From Gammaproteobacteria bacterium UBA2810 (GTDB lineage Bacteria; Pseudomonadota; Gammaproteobacteria; Enterobacterales; Succinivibrionaceae), in contig DEHC01000030.1 in assembly GCA_002351705.1 (NCBI GenBank), forward strand, positions 1 to 34,453: DNA of 34,453 nucleotides, written 5' to 3'. The position numbers and the translations under genes were made by a program. Below the pieces are notes generated by a model, which did not search any database, had not been told where the DNA came from, and worked only from the letters and a program-made list of their open reading frames with translations. How positions within the stretch are numbered: position 1 is the first letter of the stretch; every line of letters starts with the position of its first letter. This document shows, piece by piece, positions 16,377-24,811 of the stretch.

Positions 16377-17684
16377 GTGAGCCTCTTCTCAAGAACCGCC
16401 TCGTTCTTCCGCGAGATCCTGCTCTCGAGGCGCATGATCCTCTGCTGCCTCACGGGCTTCTCCTCGGGGCTCCCCCTCTATGTGCTCCTGAACCTGGTGC
16501 AGGCCTGGCTCACGGCGGAGAACGTCAACATCAAGACCCTGGGCCTTTTCGCCCTGGTGATGTTCCCCTATACCTGGAAGTTCCTCTGGGCGCCGTTCTT
16601 CGACAGCGTCTCGCCCGTCAAGGGCATGGGGCGGCGGCGCGGCTGGCTCCTTGTGACGCAGACCGCGCTCTTCCTCCTTATCACCATTATGGGGCTCATC
16701 GACCCGAAGTCGGTGATGTCGCTTGCGGGGTTACAGGTCTCCGGCGTCACGCTCGCGGCGGCGATGTGCTTCCTTGTCTCGATGGCAAGCGCCTCGCAGG
16801 ACATCGCGCTTGACGCATTGAGGCGCGAAATTCTGAAGGACAACGAGCTCGGGCTCGGGAACTCCTTGTTCGTCAACCTCTACCGCCTCTCGCAGCTTGT
16901 CCCCGGGAGCCTTGCCTTCATCCTCGCCGACCACATTCCCTGGAGCATGGTCTACCTCGTGACGGGGCTCTTCATGATCCCGGGGCTCCTCGCCACGCTC
17001 TTTGTCGTAAAGGAGCCCCCGATCCCCACGGTAAAGCGCACCTTCCGCGAGGCGGTGTCGTTGCCCCTGAAGGAGTTCGTCTCAAGAAAAGGAGTCAGGC
17101 ACGCGCTCCTCGTGCTCCTCTTCATCTTCTGCTACAAGCTCGGCGACAGCATGGCGACCTCGCTTTTAACGCGTTTCTACCTCGACAAGGGCTTCTCGAG
17201 AACGGCGATAGGCATACTCTCGAAGTCGGTGAGCCTTCCGATGTCAGTAATCGGCGCGCTTCTCGGGGGCATCTGGATGCTGAAGATTGGCATTAACCGG
17301 GCGCTGTGGCTCTTCGGGCTCTTCCAGTTCCTCACCATCCTCATCTTCATCCTCCTTGACATGTACCCGACCAAGACGGTCCTGTCGCTTGTAATCGGGG
17401 CGGAGGCCTTCGGCGTCGGGCTCGGGACCTGCGCCTTCACCTCGTACCTCGCGCGCGAGACCAATCCCGCCTATACGGCGTTCCAGTTCGCGCTCTTCAC
17501 CTCGCTCGCCGCGGTTCCCAGGACCTTCTTCAACGCGGTCTGCGGCTACCTCCAGGCTTTCCTCGGCTGGTCAGGCTTCTATTATGTCTGCGCGATAATC
17601 GCGGTGCCCGGCATGCTGCTTCTCCTCAAGGTCGCGCCCTGGAGAGGCGGAAGCGACCTTGAGAGCGGAAAGCAGAACTCTTAA
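16377..17684 (+). CDS. ampG: AmpG-like muropeptide permease
   Basis: A 435-residue major-facilitator transporter of the AmpG type, about twelve membrane segments, importing GlcNAc-anhydromuramyl peptides for cell-wall recycling. Supporting motifs are GFSSGLPLYVL in the first helix, FPYTWKFLWAPFFDS after helix two, GRRRGWLL, and SMASASQDIALDALRREIL. These are typical of AmpG. The start is placed at GTG 16377, with AAGAGG at 16363-16368 upstream. The longer frame from 16221 overlaps yajQ and encodes non-family sequence. In organisms with AmpC/AmpR this transport controls beta-lactamase induction; neither gene is seen here. Confidence 0.9.
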   Translation: MSLFSRTASFFREILLSRRMILCCLTGFSSGLPLYVLLNLVQAWLTAENVNIKTLGLFALVMFPYTWKFLWAPFFDSVSPVKGMGRRRGWLLVTQTALFLLITIMGLIDPKSVMSLAGLQVSGVTLAAAMCFLVSMASASQDIALDALRREILKDNELGLGNSLFVNLYRLSQLVPGSLAFILADHIPWSMVYLVTGLFMIPGLLATLFVVKEPPIPTVKRTFREAVSLPLKEFVSRKGVRHALLVLLFIFCYKLGDSMATSLLTRFYLDKGFSRTAIGILSKSVSLPMSVIGALLGGIWMLKIGINRALWLFGLFQFLTILIFILLDMYPTKTVLSLVIGAEAFGVGLGTCAFTSYLARETNPAYTAFQFALFTSLAAVPRTFFNAVCGYLQAFLGWSGFYYVCAIIAVPGMLLLLKVAPWRGGSDLESGKQNS

Positions 17685-18114
17685 GTCTAATAAAAAGAAA
17701 AACGGATGTCAACGGCCATTTTCCGGGAAGGGCCGGGAATTGCGGAATGAGAAAAATTACTCTTTTTATCTGAACAGCGTGTCACATTTTCCGAAGATAA
17801 TCCGGAAATTTTCCCCGAAAAGGTATAAGGCGGAATCAATATCCTGGTGGCTGCGAAATTGATCTGCCACAAAATAATGAGGATTCGGTTAAAAAGGCCA
17901 CAATATATTGTAAAGGCTCTGTAAAGCGCCGGAACCGGCGGAAAGAGGGTCCTGGCTCACCTCACCATCCCCTGGAATGAAGATTTTACATTGAAGCGCC
18001 TGCATGGGGCACGTTTCATGCACAGCGTGCCGGATCCCTGTTTTCAAGGCAAAAACGCCTAAAATCATATAGTTACGTACAAAACAGCAGAAAATACTGC
18101 ATTTTTCTCAAAAT

Positions 18115-18128
18115 TTGATCCAGATCGC
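18115..18128 (+). promoter_or_regulatory. Candidate FNR box for pflB
   Basis: TTGAT-CCAG-ATCGC matches the FNR consensus TTGATnnnnATCAA in the left half and three bases of the right half. Its centre lies about 63 bases before the predicted start of transcription, near the class I activating position. Anaerobic activation of pfl by FNR is well known in E. coli. Confidence 0.5.
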
Positions 18129-18150
18129 GTTTTATCTTTCCCAAAACGGT

Positions 18151-18178
18151 TTTTTAACCCGAAATTAAAGCGTATAAT
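18151..18178 (+). promoter_or_regulatory. pflB promoter
   Basis: A perfect TATAAT at 18173-18178 has a weak TTTTTA -35 element at 18151-18156 (16-base spacer). A poor -35 is expected for an activator-dependent promoter. The leader would be about 100 bases. Confidence 0.55.
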
Positions 18179-18284
18179 GTCTCTTGCCGGGTGAGACGCC
18201 AGTTCTCACTTGGGGAATTAAGCCAGGCGGCAGGTGCCGCAAGTCATTAAGAAAAAGTCTTATCTTTACAATAGGAGTAAGGTC

Positions 18285-20531
18285 ATGAGAGAACAGTGGC
18301 GCGGATTCCGTGGTACCCATTGGGTGGATGACGTCAATGTCAGAGACTTCATTCAGAACAACTACACTCAGTACAGCGGTGACGAGTCTTTCCTTGAGGG
18401 ACCGACTGAAGCTACTACCGAGCTGTGGGGCAAGGTACAGGATCTGCAGAAGCAGGAGCGCGCGAAGGGCGGTGTCCTCGACATGGAGACCGAGGTTGTT
18501 TCATCCATCACTTCTTATGGCCCCGGCTACATCGATGAGAGCCTTAAGGACAAGGAGCAGATTGTAGGCCTTCAGACCGACAAGCCCCTGAAGCGTGCGT
18601 TCATGCCGTTCGGCGGAATCAAGATGGCCGAGGAGGCATGCACCACCTACGGCTACACCCCGAACCCCAAGTTCCACAAGATTTTCACTGAGTACCACAA
18701 GACCCACAACCAGGGCGTTTATGATGCATACACCCCTGAGATGAGAATGGCACGCAAGTGCAAGATCCTCACCGGCCTGCCTGATACCTACGGCCGCGGC
18801 CGTATCGTCGGCGACTACCGCCGTGTTGCCCTCTACGGTATTGACTACCTCGTAGAGCACAAGATGGCTGACTTCAACAACTGCGGCTGCGGCGTAATGA
18901 CCGATGACGTCATCCGCCAGCGTGAGGAGCTCACCGACCAGATCCGAGCCCTCAAGGCAATGAAGGAAATGGCCAAGTCCTACGGCTACGACATCAGCGC
19001 TCCTGCAAACAACGCAAAGGAAGCTGTACAGTGGCTGTACTTCGGCTACCTCGCCGCCATCAAGACCCAGAACGGCGCTGCAATGTCCGTCGGCCGTGTC
19101 TCCACCTTCCTCGATATCTACATCCAGCGTGACCTCAACGAGGGCAAGCTCACCGAGAAGCAGGCACAGGAGCTCATCGACCACCTCGTAATGAAGCTCC
19201 GCATGGTCAAGTTCGCCCGTATTCCTTCCTACAACCAGCTGTTCTCCGGCGACCCGGTATGGGCTACCCTCGAGATGGCAGGCCTCGGCGGAGACGGACG
19301 CCACATGGTCACCAAGAACGACTTCCGCTTCCTCCACACCCTGGAGAACATGGGACCCGCTCCTGAGCCTAACCTGACCGTCCTTTACTCCCAGAGGCTC
19401 CCTGAGGGCTTCCGCAAGTATGCGGCAAAGATTTCCGTAAAGACCTCCTCCATCCAGTACGAGAACGATGATGTAATGCGTCCTGTATGGGGTGATGACT
19501 ACTCCATCTGCTGCTGCGTATCCGCAACCCAGACCGGCAAAGAGATGCAGTTCTTCGGCGCCCGTGCAAACCTCGCCAAGGCTCTTCTCTATGCAATCAA
19601 CGGCGGCGTTGACGAGATGAAGGGACTGCAGTGCGGCCCTGAGCTTCCGAAGATCACCTCCGAGTACCTCGACTACGATGAGGTAATGAAGCGCTATGAC
19701 GTCATGCTCGAGTGGCTCGCAGGCATCTATGTCAACACCCTCGACCTCATCCAGTACATGCACGACAAGTACTACTATGAGGCTGCCGAGATGGCGCTCA
19801 TCGACACTGACGTACGCCGCACCTTCGCTACCGGCATCGCAGGCTTCTCACACGTAATTGACTCGCTCTCCGCAATCAAGTACGCCAAGGTCAAGCCCAT
19901 CCGCAACGAGCAGGGCCTCGCTGTCGACTTCGAGATTGAGGGCGACTTCCCCCGCTACGGAAACGATGATGACCGCGCCGACAAGATCGGTGTTGCTCTG
20001 CTCCGCTCCTTCATCACCAAGATCAAGAAGCACCACACTTACCGCAACGCAGAGCCTACCACCTCCATCCTTACCATTACCTCCAACGTGGTATACGGCA
20101 AGGCTACCGGCACCATGCCTGACGGCCGCAAGGCAGGCGAGCCCCTTTCACCGGGAGCAAATCCTTCCTACGGTGCAGAGAAGAGCGGACTTCTTGCCTC
20201 CCTCAACAGCGTTGCGAAGATTCCGTACGAGTTCGCGCTCGACGGCATCTCCAACACCCAGACCATGAGCCCTGACGCTCTCGGCCACGATGACAAGGAG
20301 CGTTCCGAGAAGCTGGTCAACGTCATGGACGGATACTTCGCGCAGGGTGCACATCACCTCAACGTCAACGTATTCGGCACCGAGAAGCTGATCGACTGCA
20401 TGAACCATCCTGAGAAGCCTGAGTATGCGAACTTCACCATCCGCGTATCCGGCTACGCAGTCAAGTTCATCGACCTGACCAAGGAGCAGCAGCTCGACGT
20501 TATCGCGAGAACCTGCCACAAGACTCTGTAA
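18285..20531 (+). CDS. pflB: Pyruvate formate-lyase
   Basis: A 748-residue glycyl-radical enzyme that cleaves pyruvate with coenzyme A to acetyl-CoA and formate under anaerobic conditions. The catalytic cysteine pair lies in SICCCVS (Cys410-Cys411, with an additional Cys409). The radical Gly is about residue 723 in RVSGYAV, close to the C-terminus. MQFFGARANLAK and the long N-terminal barrel match the E. coli enzyme (760 residues). AGGAG at 18273-18277, seven bases before the ATG, fixes the start; an upstream in-frame GTG at 18234 does not match the family. Codon use is uniform and biased toward C-ending codons, as expected for a highly expressed gene. The activase follows. Confidence 0.97.
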   Translation: MREQWRGFRGTHWVDDVNVRDFIQNNYTQYSGDESFLEGPTEATTELWGKVQDLQKQERAKGGVLDMETEVVSSITSYGPGYIDESLKDKEQIVGLQTDKPLKRAFMPFGGIKMAEEACTTYGYTPNPKFHKIFTEYHKTHNQGVYDAYTPEMRMARKCKILTGLPDTYGRGRIVGDYRRVALYGIDYLVEHKMADFNNCGCGVMTDDVIRQREELTDQIRALKAMKEMAKSYGYDISAPANNAKEAVQWLYFGYLAAIKTQNGAAMSVGRVSTFLDIYIQRDLNEGKLTEKQAQELIDHLVMKLRMVKFARIPSYNQLFSGDPVWATLEMAGLGGDGRHMVTKNDFRFLHTLENMGPAPEPNLTVLYSQRLPEGFRKYAAKISVKTSSIQYENDDVMRPVWGDDYSICCCVSATQTGKEMQFFGARANLAKALLYAINGGVDEMKGLQCGPELPKITSEYLDYDEVMKRYDVMLEWLAGIYVNTLDLIQYMHDKYYYEAAEMALIDTDVRRTFATGIAGFSHVIDSLSAIKYAKVKPIRNEQGLAVDFEIEGDFPRYGNDDDRADKIGVALLRSFITKIKKHHTYRNAEPTTSILTITSNVVYGKATGTMPDGRKAGEPLSPGANPSYGAEKSGLLASLNSVAKIPYEFALDGISNTQTMSPDALGHDDKERSEKLVNVMDGYFAQGAHHLNVNVFGTEKLIDCMNHPEKPEYANFTIRVSGYAVKFIDLTKEQQLDVIARTCHKTL

Positions 20532-20555
20532 TCCACTGAGCCTTGCCTGAAAGCT

Positions 20556-20589
20556 GGCGCCGTGTCCGAAAGGCTGCGGCGCCTTTTTT
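20556..20589 (+). terminator. Intrinsic terminator after pflB
   Basis: GGCGCCG at 20556-20562 pairs with CGGCGCC at 20577-20583. The stem extends inward to a GAAA tetraloop (20568-20571), and six T follow (20584-20589). It sits between pflB and pflA, so it probably lowers pflA expression relative to pflB. Confidence 0.9.
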
Positions 20590-20615
20590 GTACCTGTCAT
20601 CTGTAGGAGACAGAA

Positions 20616-21344
20616 ATGACCCAGGGACATATCCATTCATTCGAGACCTTCGGCTCCGTTGACGGGCCCGGGGTGCGCTTTGTCGTCTTCGTGCAGGGCT
20701 GCCGCATGCGCTGCCGCTACTGCCACAACCCCGACACCTGGAAAATCGGGGAGGGGGAGCTCTGGAACGCCGAGGACATCATGAACAAGGCGCTCCGCTA
20801 CAAGCCCTACTGGGGGAACGAGGGCGGCGTCACTGTGAGCGGCGGCGAGCCCCTGCTGCAGCTTGAGTTCGTCACCGAGCTCTTCGAGCTCTTAAAGAAG
20901 AACGGCATCAACACCTGCCTCGACACCGCGGGCGGGCCGTTCAATGACGATCCGGAGTGGCTTGCGGCCTTTGACAGGCTGATGAGGAGCACCGATCTCG
21001 TGATGCTCGACATCAAGCACATCGACTCCGCGAAGCACAAGGAGCTCACCGGCATCCCGAACGAGAACATCCTCGCGTGCGCGAAACACATGGATGAGCT
21101 CGGGACAAAGATGTGGATCAGGCATGTGCTCGTGCCCGGATACACCGACAGCGACGAGCAGCTTACGGGGATCCATGAGTTTGTCAGCCAGCTCAGGAAC
21201 GTAACCCGTGTCGAGGTGCTTCCGTACCACATGTTCGGGAAGTTCAAATGGCAGACTTTGGGGCTTAAATACACGCTTGAGGACGTCGATGTTCCGAGCG
21301 ACGAGAGCGTGAAGCACGCGAAGGAAATCCTGCACGCAGGGTGA
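20616..21344 (+). CDS. pflA: Pyruvate formate-lyase activating enzyme
   Basis: A 242-residue radical-SAM enzyme that installs the glycyl radical on PflB. The CxxxCxxC cluster motif is Cys29, Cys33 and Cys36 in GCRMRCRYCHNP. GGVTVSGGEPLLQ provides the SAM-binding GGE motif, and LDIKH and LPYHMFGKFKW are family blocks. The length equals the usual 245 or so. TAGGAGACAG precedes the ATG. It lies 84 bases downstream of pflB, beyond a strong terminator, and its own terminator follows. Confidence 0.97.
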   Translation: MTQGHIHSFETFGSVDGPGVRFVVFVQGCRMRCRYCHNPDTWKIGEGELWNAEDIMNKALRYKPYWGNEGGVTVSGGEPLLQLEFVTELFELLKKNGINTCLDTAGGPFNDDPEWLAAFDRLMRSTDLVMLDIKHIDSAKHKELTGIPNENILACAKHMDELGTKMWIRHVLVPGYTDSDEQLTGIHEFVSQLRNVTRVEVLPYHMFGKFKWQTLGLKYTLEDVDVPSDESVKHAKEILHAG

Positions 21345-21382
21345 CGCCTTCCTGGCACACCTCAATATCCATTCTTTTGCAA

Positions 21383-21405
21383 AGCCGGAGAGATCCGGCT
21401 TTTTT
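21383..21405 (+). terminator. Intrinsic terminator after pflA
   Basis: AGCCGGA at 21383-21389 and TCCGGCT at 21394-21400 form a perfect 7-bp stem with a GAGA loop and a run of six T. It marks the end of the pfl region and roughly the left edge of the AT-rich island. Confidence 0.85.
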
Positions 21406-21770
21406 CGTATTCACTGCAAGAGTGAGAGTCTATGGCAGTTTACTTCCGATGCTTTACGTGTTTCCTAATATGCATTTATTCTGGAGGGACTTGTCTTGAA
21501 ACAGAAAATCAATGTTTTTTGACTTAATCAACATATCAGAATGGCCAGCGTGGAAGACGATTGCCACAGCAAATGCCGGTTCTTTGGAAAAATCCTTTAT
21601 TCTGATCTGAGCCCACTGAAGATTCCGCTCAGAAATCGCTTGACAAATTCATTTTTTTTTTACAATCAAAATTCGGGGATTATCACTGGCTTTTTTATAA
21701 ATGTAAGGTTGCCAAGTTTATTAGAACATCCTAATTCCTGACTGAATTGTAATGAACGGCAGGGTGGATC
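21406..21770 (+). other. AT-rich non-coding stretch upstream of small membrane genes
   Basis: No convincing gene is seen. It contains a promoter (21640-21666) and a leader of about 100 bases up to the GTG at 21771. A frame at 21541-21741 spans the promoter and has no ribosome site, so it is not called. Confidence 0.5.
21640..21666 (+). promoter_or_regulatory. Sigma-70-like promoter of the AT-rich island
   Basis: TTGACA at 21640-21645 and TACAAT at 21661-21666 have a 15-base spacer ending in nine T. The spacer is one or two bases shorter than usual. It resembles the T-rich promoters at 7923 and 9294. Confidence 0.55.
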
Positions 21771-21920
21771 GTGTTCTTTAGGACTGCTAGTGGGAGGCGT
21801 TTTACCGTTCATATTAAAGTAATCGTATTACTAAAAATTTTGGCAGGCTTAATAGTATTCATAGTTTATTGGTTATTATGTTTTTATTTGGAGACACACA
21901 CCTATGGAAGACAAAGATGA
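21771..21920 (+). CDS. Possible 49-residue membrane micro-protein
   Basis: A short frame starts at GTG 21771, preceded by AGGGTGG with little spacing. It encodes a basic N-terminus, then one strongly hydrophobic stretch of about 24 residues (VIVLLKILAGLIVFIVYWLL and onward) and a polar tail. It stops at 21918-21920, 17 bases inside the next gene, as in translationally coupled pairs. Chance hydrophobic frames occur in AT-rich DNA, so this call is tentative. It could be a small toxin-like or regulatory membrane peptide, or the leader that couples the next gene. Confidence 0.35.
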   Translation: MFFRTASGRRFTVHIKVIVLLKILAGLIVFIVYWLLCFYLETHTYGRQR

Positions 21921-22116
21921 CAATTTTGAAAAAAAAGATGACAAGGTTGAAAAATTAGCAACAGGGGCAGGCTGTGCTCTTGCAGGCTTAATGGGCATAG
22001 CTGGTTTGGTGATAGACATAGGTATTAAGATTATATTTTGGGCTGTGATCATAAGCTTAATAGGAAAACTTTTTGGAATTGATGTGATTGAGATTGTTAG
22101 TAAACCACTCAAATGA
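21904..22116 (+). CDS. Small membrane protein, 70 aa
   Basis: A 70-residue protein with a charged N-terminus rich in Asp and Lys (residues 1-18), then GAGCALAGLMGIAGLVIDIGIKIIFWAV and onward, which makes one long or two short membrane segments. GGAG at 21890-21893 lies ten bases before the ATG. I recognise no family. It is the first well-supported gene of the AT-rich island and shares its promoter with the possible micro-protein at 21771. Confidence 0.6.
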   Translation: MEDKDDNFEKKDDKVEKLATGAGCALAGLMGIAGLVIDIGIKIIFWAVIISLIGKLFGIDVIEIVSKPLK

Positions 22117-22351
22117 GTGCATCCTGGCTGTCGGACTGTGTATGCACGTTTTGTGTGGCAAGTCCATGGCGGTTGCTGCATCATCAGTGGTCTTTCTGTA
22201 ACCAAGTGAAACACATCAGCCAATGAATCCAGCTTGCTCCAGCTATGTTCAGCAAACAATGAGATTGAGACATTTTTTAGTGAACTGAGTACCCTACTGG
22301 GCTTTATGTGCTGTTTTATCTATGACGATAAGTACGAGTTGAAGGAAGTCC

Positions 22352-22924
22352 ATGTTTGATCGTAATGATGGAATTTTTGTAAGGATATTTAAGGTCCTCG
22401 GAATCTCATATGTAATAATATCTTGGTGTGTGGCTGGTTACCTTGATTTCAAAGAGTCTGGCATATTTTTGGAGAGACGCTTAACCGGTGTGCCTAAACC
22501 GCCTTTCATAAATCAGCTCATAAAAGGTTTAATGTGGCCATACACGCTTTATAAAACAATTGAAGAATCACAGCAAGGCACATCTACTGCGAAATCCAAT
22601 ACTTCCTGTGATGAGTATTTCGATGATCAAAATCTTTACCAGATGTGTCTTTTTGCCCTAGAGACTAATATCCCTCTTGAAGAAATTGGGCCGTTGGTTT
22701 TGACTGCGAGAGTTGATTCGATCATTAAGGAATGCCATCTTTATCCAAGTGAAGGTTTCAAAAAATTAAAGGAACACTTCAGTAAAACTGCAGACTCTAA
22801 TCAGCAGAAAGTTTTCGTGGCAATGGAGGCATATTTCAGTACGTTGGATGTGTCTTCTTTTTGTGAGAAATCAAGACTTGAGCCTCTTGCTCCGTTTTTA
22901 AGCCCTTTAGGGCAGTATCAGTAA
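22352..22924 (+). CDS. Membrane-anchored 190-aa protein, paralogue A1
   Basis: A 190-residue protein with one N-terminal membrane segment (about residues 8-30) and a soluble, mainly helical, domain. It is a paralogue of the gene at 25716, which has the same length. Conserved blocks are MWPYTLYK (about 69-76), SNTSCDEY, VDSIIKEC and a C-terminal LAPF followed by a Gln-Tyr-Gln end. AAGGA at 22342-22346 precedes the ATG. Conserved Cys in the NTSCD block and elsewhere could form disulfides if the domain faces the periplasm. The family and function are not recognised. Base composition is AT-rich like the rest of the island. Confidence 0.7.
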   Translation: MFDRNDGIFVRIFKVLGISYVIISWCVAGYLDFKESGIFLERRLTGVPKPPFINQLIKGLMWPYTLYKTIEESQQGTSTAKSNTSCDEYFDDQNLYQMCLFALETNIPLEEIGPLVLTARVDSIIKECHLYPSEGFKKLKEHFSKTADSNQQKVFVAMEAYFSTLDVSSFCEKSRLEPLAPFLSPLGQYQ

Positions 22925-22987
22925 CAACGTGAACGTTAGTGCTCGGGTTGGTTCGAAGGTCAGTATTGTGGTGAAGAGGGAATTTTA

Positions 22988-23413
22988 ATGAATAAAATAA
23001 TTATGCTGGCAGGCTCAGTTCTTGCTGTTATTTTTTCGGAAATAACTCTGGCTTTGAATTTACCTGAGGATTTGACAATGATTGACTTAAAAGGAACAAA
23101 ATTTATAGTCAAAAAATCTTCAGGAGTTGCATTAACAGGAATTGTTATACCATCAAAGGGAATGTCAGCAGCTGAAACTGCCCAGGACATTGTTAAAGAG
23201 TCTAACTGCAAGATCCTGAGTTCATCTTCAGTCATCGAGCTTTTATGCCAAGATAATTCCGGCAGTAGCAAATCTATTAATTTAATATCCCAGGCAGATC
23301 CTGACCATATTAACCATATTTATATCCGATGTGGTGAGATCGACATTGCTACATGCCGGGCTGACGGATCGGAAATTTTGAATTCCCTTGGATCAGCGTT
23401 GAACGGCAGATAA
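22988..23413 (+). CDS. Secreted small protein, tandem paralogue 1
   Basis: A 141-residue protein with a signal peptide (basic start, hydrophobic core, cleavage near residue 22 at TLA). The mature part begins NLPEDLT and carries four Cys (SNCKI, LLCQ, RCGE, TCRAD) that recur in paralogue 2, so two disulfides in the periplasm are likely. GAGGG precedes the start. It lies 63 bases after the 190-aa membrane gene. I recognise no family. It is the most diverged of the three tandem copies but shares the VIPS-G-SAAE-AQD and NLISQ blocks with copy 2. Confidence 0.7.
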   Translation: MNKIIMLAGSVLAVIFSEITLALNLPEDLTMIDLKGTKFIVKKSSGVALTGIVIPSKGMSAAETAQDIVKESNCKILSSSSVIELLCQDNSGSSKSINLISQADPDHINHIYIRCGEIDIATCRADGSEILNSLGSALNGR

Positions 23414-24241
23414 TCTTCATCCAGATGTGGCTGCCGCTTTTGATTACGGATAGTTATCCTGAAGTGTCCGCTATCCGAGACAGATGTTGACCGTGTGTTG
23501 CATTATCTCGACGGCTAGCAGTCTGATGAGAATTGACATGATTACAGGGAAATATGGTTGGACGTATTTAGTTAATGCATAGTTGACTAGGCAATGGTGG
23601 GTTCTTATGAAAAAACTGATTGGTGCAGTGTCATGTGTCTGCGTACTGTTTCTGTCAGAAATGGCAGCAGCTGTGGGTCTTCCTGATGGCTGGACTAAGA
23701 TGGAGTCAAATTACGTGACTACCTATATCAATATGTCTTCCAGGGGGTTGGTAACATCAGTTGTTATTCCATCCGATGGAAAGTCTGCAGCTGAAGCCGC
23801 CCAGGACATGGTTAAAAGGTCTAACTGCAAGATCATGAGCTCATCTTCAGTCCAGGAGCTTTTATGCTCTGATTCAAAAGGAAAAACAATAAATTTAATT
23901 AGTCAGGAAGGTCCTGACGGCCTTAACATCTTATTTATTCCATGCGGTGATAACGACTATGCTACATGCCGGGCTGACGTAGCAGAAATACTGCATTTTC
24001 TGAACCCAGATCTTAACAGCAGATAGTCTTCATCAAGATGAGGTTGCTGGTCTTGAATACGGATACATTATCGGGAACTTGCTGTCATCTGAGAGAGACA
24101 TGGACCAAGGACAGCGTTATGCCTGTAGTTGCCTTAGAGAATTGGCCTTTTTCCACAACATTTTAGTTAGATTCAGTTAATGCAAAGTTAACTATGCAAT
24201 GGGAGTTTCTTATGAAAAAACTGATTGGTGCAGTGTCATGT
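23414..24241 (+). repeat. Tandem duplication units around the secreted paralogues
   Basis: The region after paralogue 1 (from 23414) and the region after paralogue 2 (from 24027) both read AGAT-A-TCTTCATC-AGATG-GG then TACGGATA, with substitutions. The leaders before paralogues 2 and 3 share AGTTAATGCA, GCAATG and TTCTTATGAAAAAACTG. The copied unit therefore spans a gene plus its non-coding flank, about 0.6 kb. Confidence 0.7.
23607..24026 (+). CDS. Secreted small protein, tandem paralogue 2
   Basis: A 139-residue protein starting MKKLIGAVSCVCVLFLSEMAAA, a clear signal peptide, then LPDGWTKM. It aligns with paralogue 1 along its length, including VVIPSDGKSAAEAAQDM, four Cys and NLISQEGPDG. 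The start at 23607 is preferred to the in-frame upstream codon because the signal peptide begins there and paralogue 3 has the same start. The ribosome site (GTGGG) is weak. The upstream 35 bases are nearly identical to those of paralogue 3, showing that the duplication included the leader. Function is unknown. Confidence 0.7.
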   Translation: MKKLIGAVSCVCVLFLSEMAAAVGLPDGWTKMESNYVTTYINMSSRGLVTSVVIPSDGKSAAEAAQDMVKRSNCKIMSSSSVQELLCSDSKGKTINLISQEGPDGLNILFIPCGDNDYATCRADVAEILHFLNPDLNSR

Positions 24242-24604
24242 ATCTGCGTCCTGTGTCTGTCAGAAATTGCAGCAGCAGCGGATCTTCCAGATGGCTGGAC
24301 TAAGATGGAAACAAATCACGTGACTGCATATAGCAAGATGTCTTCAGGCGTGATGTTAATCATCAAGAAGCTTCCCGAGGATGTCCAGACCATAACGAAC
24401 AGAATGGTGCAAAAAAGCGGATTTTTTGAGGCGCCTTATCATCTGATAGGCACCAAAACCCTGATTAACAGGGACACTATTATCGAACTGGTACCGTTGG
24501 GGGATAACGAGAGCGAGGTGTATTTAACGTTCTGTCTTGATGCTGACTTTAAAACGTGTGTATCAGACTTCACAGAGTTTGTCACTTTCATGAACCGGAG
24601 ATAG
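24212..24604 (+). CDS. Secreted small protein, tandem paralogue 3 (diverged C-terminus)
   Basis: A 130-residue protein whose signal peptide and following LPDGWTKMETNHVTAYSKMSS are nearly identical to paralogue 2. After about residue 45 the sequence is different: the SAAE-AQD and LLC blocks are replaced, and only the last two Cys (TFCLD, KTCVSDF) remain. GGGAG at 24201-24205 supports the start. The abrupt change suggests recombination that kept the secretion signal and swapped the body, or rapid divergence. It would be exported like the others. Function is unknown. Confidence 0.7.
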   Translation: MKKLIGAVSCICVLCLSEIAAAADLPDGWTKMETNHVTAYSKMSSGVMLIIKKLPEDVQTITNRMVQKSGFFEAPYHLIGTKTLINRDTIIELVPLGDNESEVYLTFCLDADFKTCVSDFTEFVTFMNRR

Positions 24605-24811
24605 AAGCAGTACCTTCAGGAGAGCAGGTTTGTTGGATGCTGTGCTGACTCAGAAAATTCCTGGCTGAATGATTTTGAAAATCAAAGTATGTGCTGTGTA
24701 TCTCTTGAGACATGAATGAGGTCAGAGCAGTTCAGGCATTCGATAATTTTCTGCTTCAGGAAGGATCCTGGATCTTTAGCAAATCTGAAGCGAGTTCTTA
24801 AGGAGAGATAA

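Larger units (their letters stand above)
17685..18284 (+). other. Long regulatory region upstream of pflB
   Basis: These 600 bases hold no convincing gene. The AT content is higher than in flanking genes. They contain the promoter and FNR-like box listed separately. No formate-channel (focA) gene sits here, unlike in E. coli. No clear terminator for ampG is seen. Confidence 0.55.

Noticed and set aside
17900..17940. Palindromes ACAATATATTGT and CGCCGG-AA-CCGGCG upstream of pflB
   Set aside because: Six-base arms are expected by chance several times in the window, and neither fits a known regulator box well.
18501..19763. 420-residue minus-strand frame opposite pflB
   Set aside because: It is the shadow of strong codon bias in pflB. 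It has no ribosome site and no recognisable domain.
21541..21741. 66-residue frame in the AT-rich region
   Set aside because: It runs across the TTGACA/TACAAT promoter and has no ribosome site.
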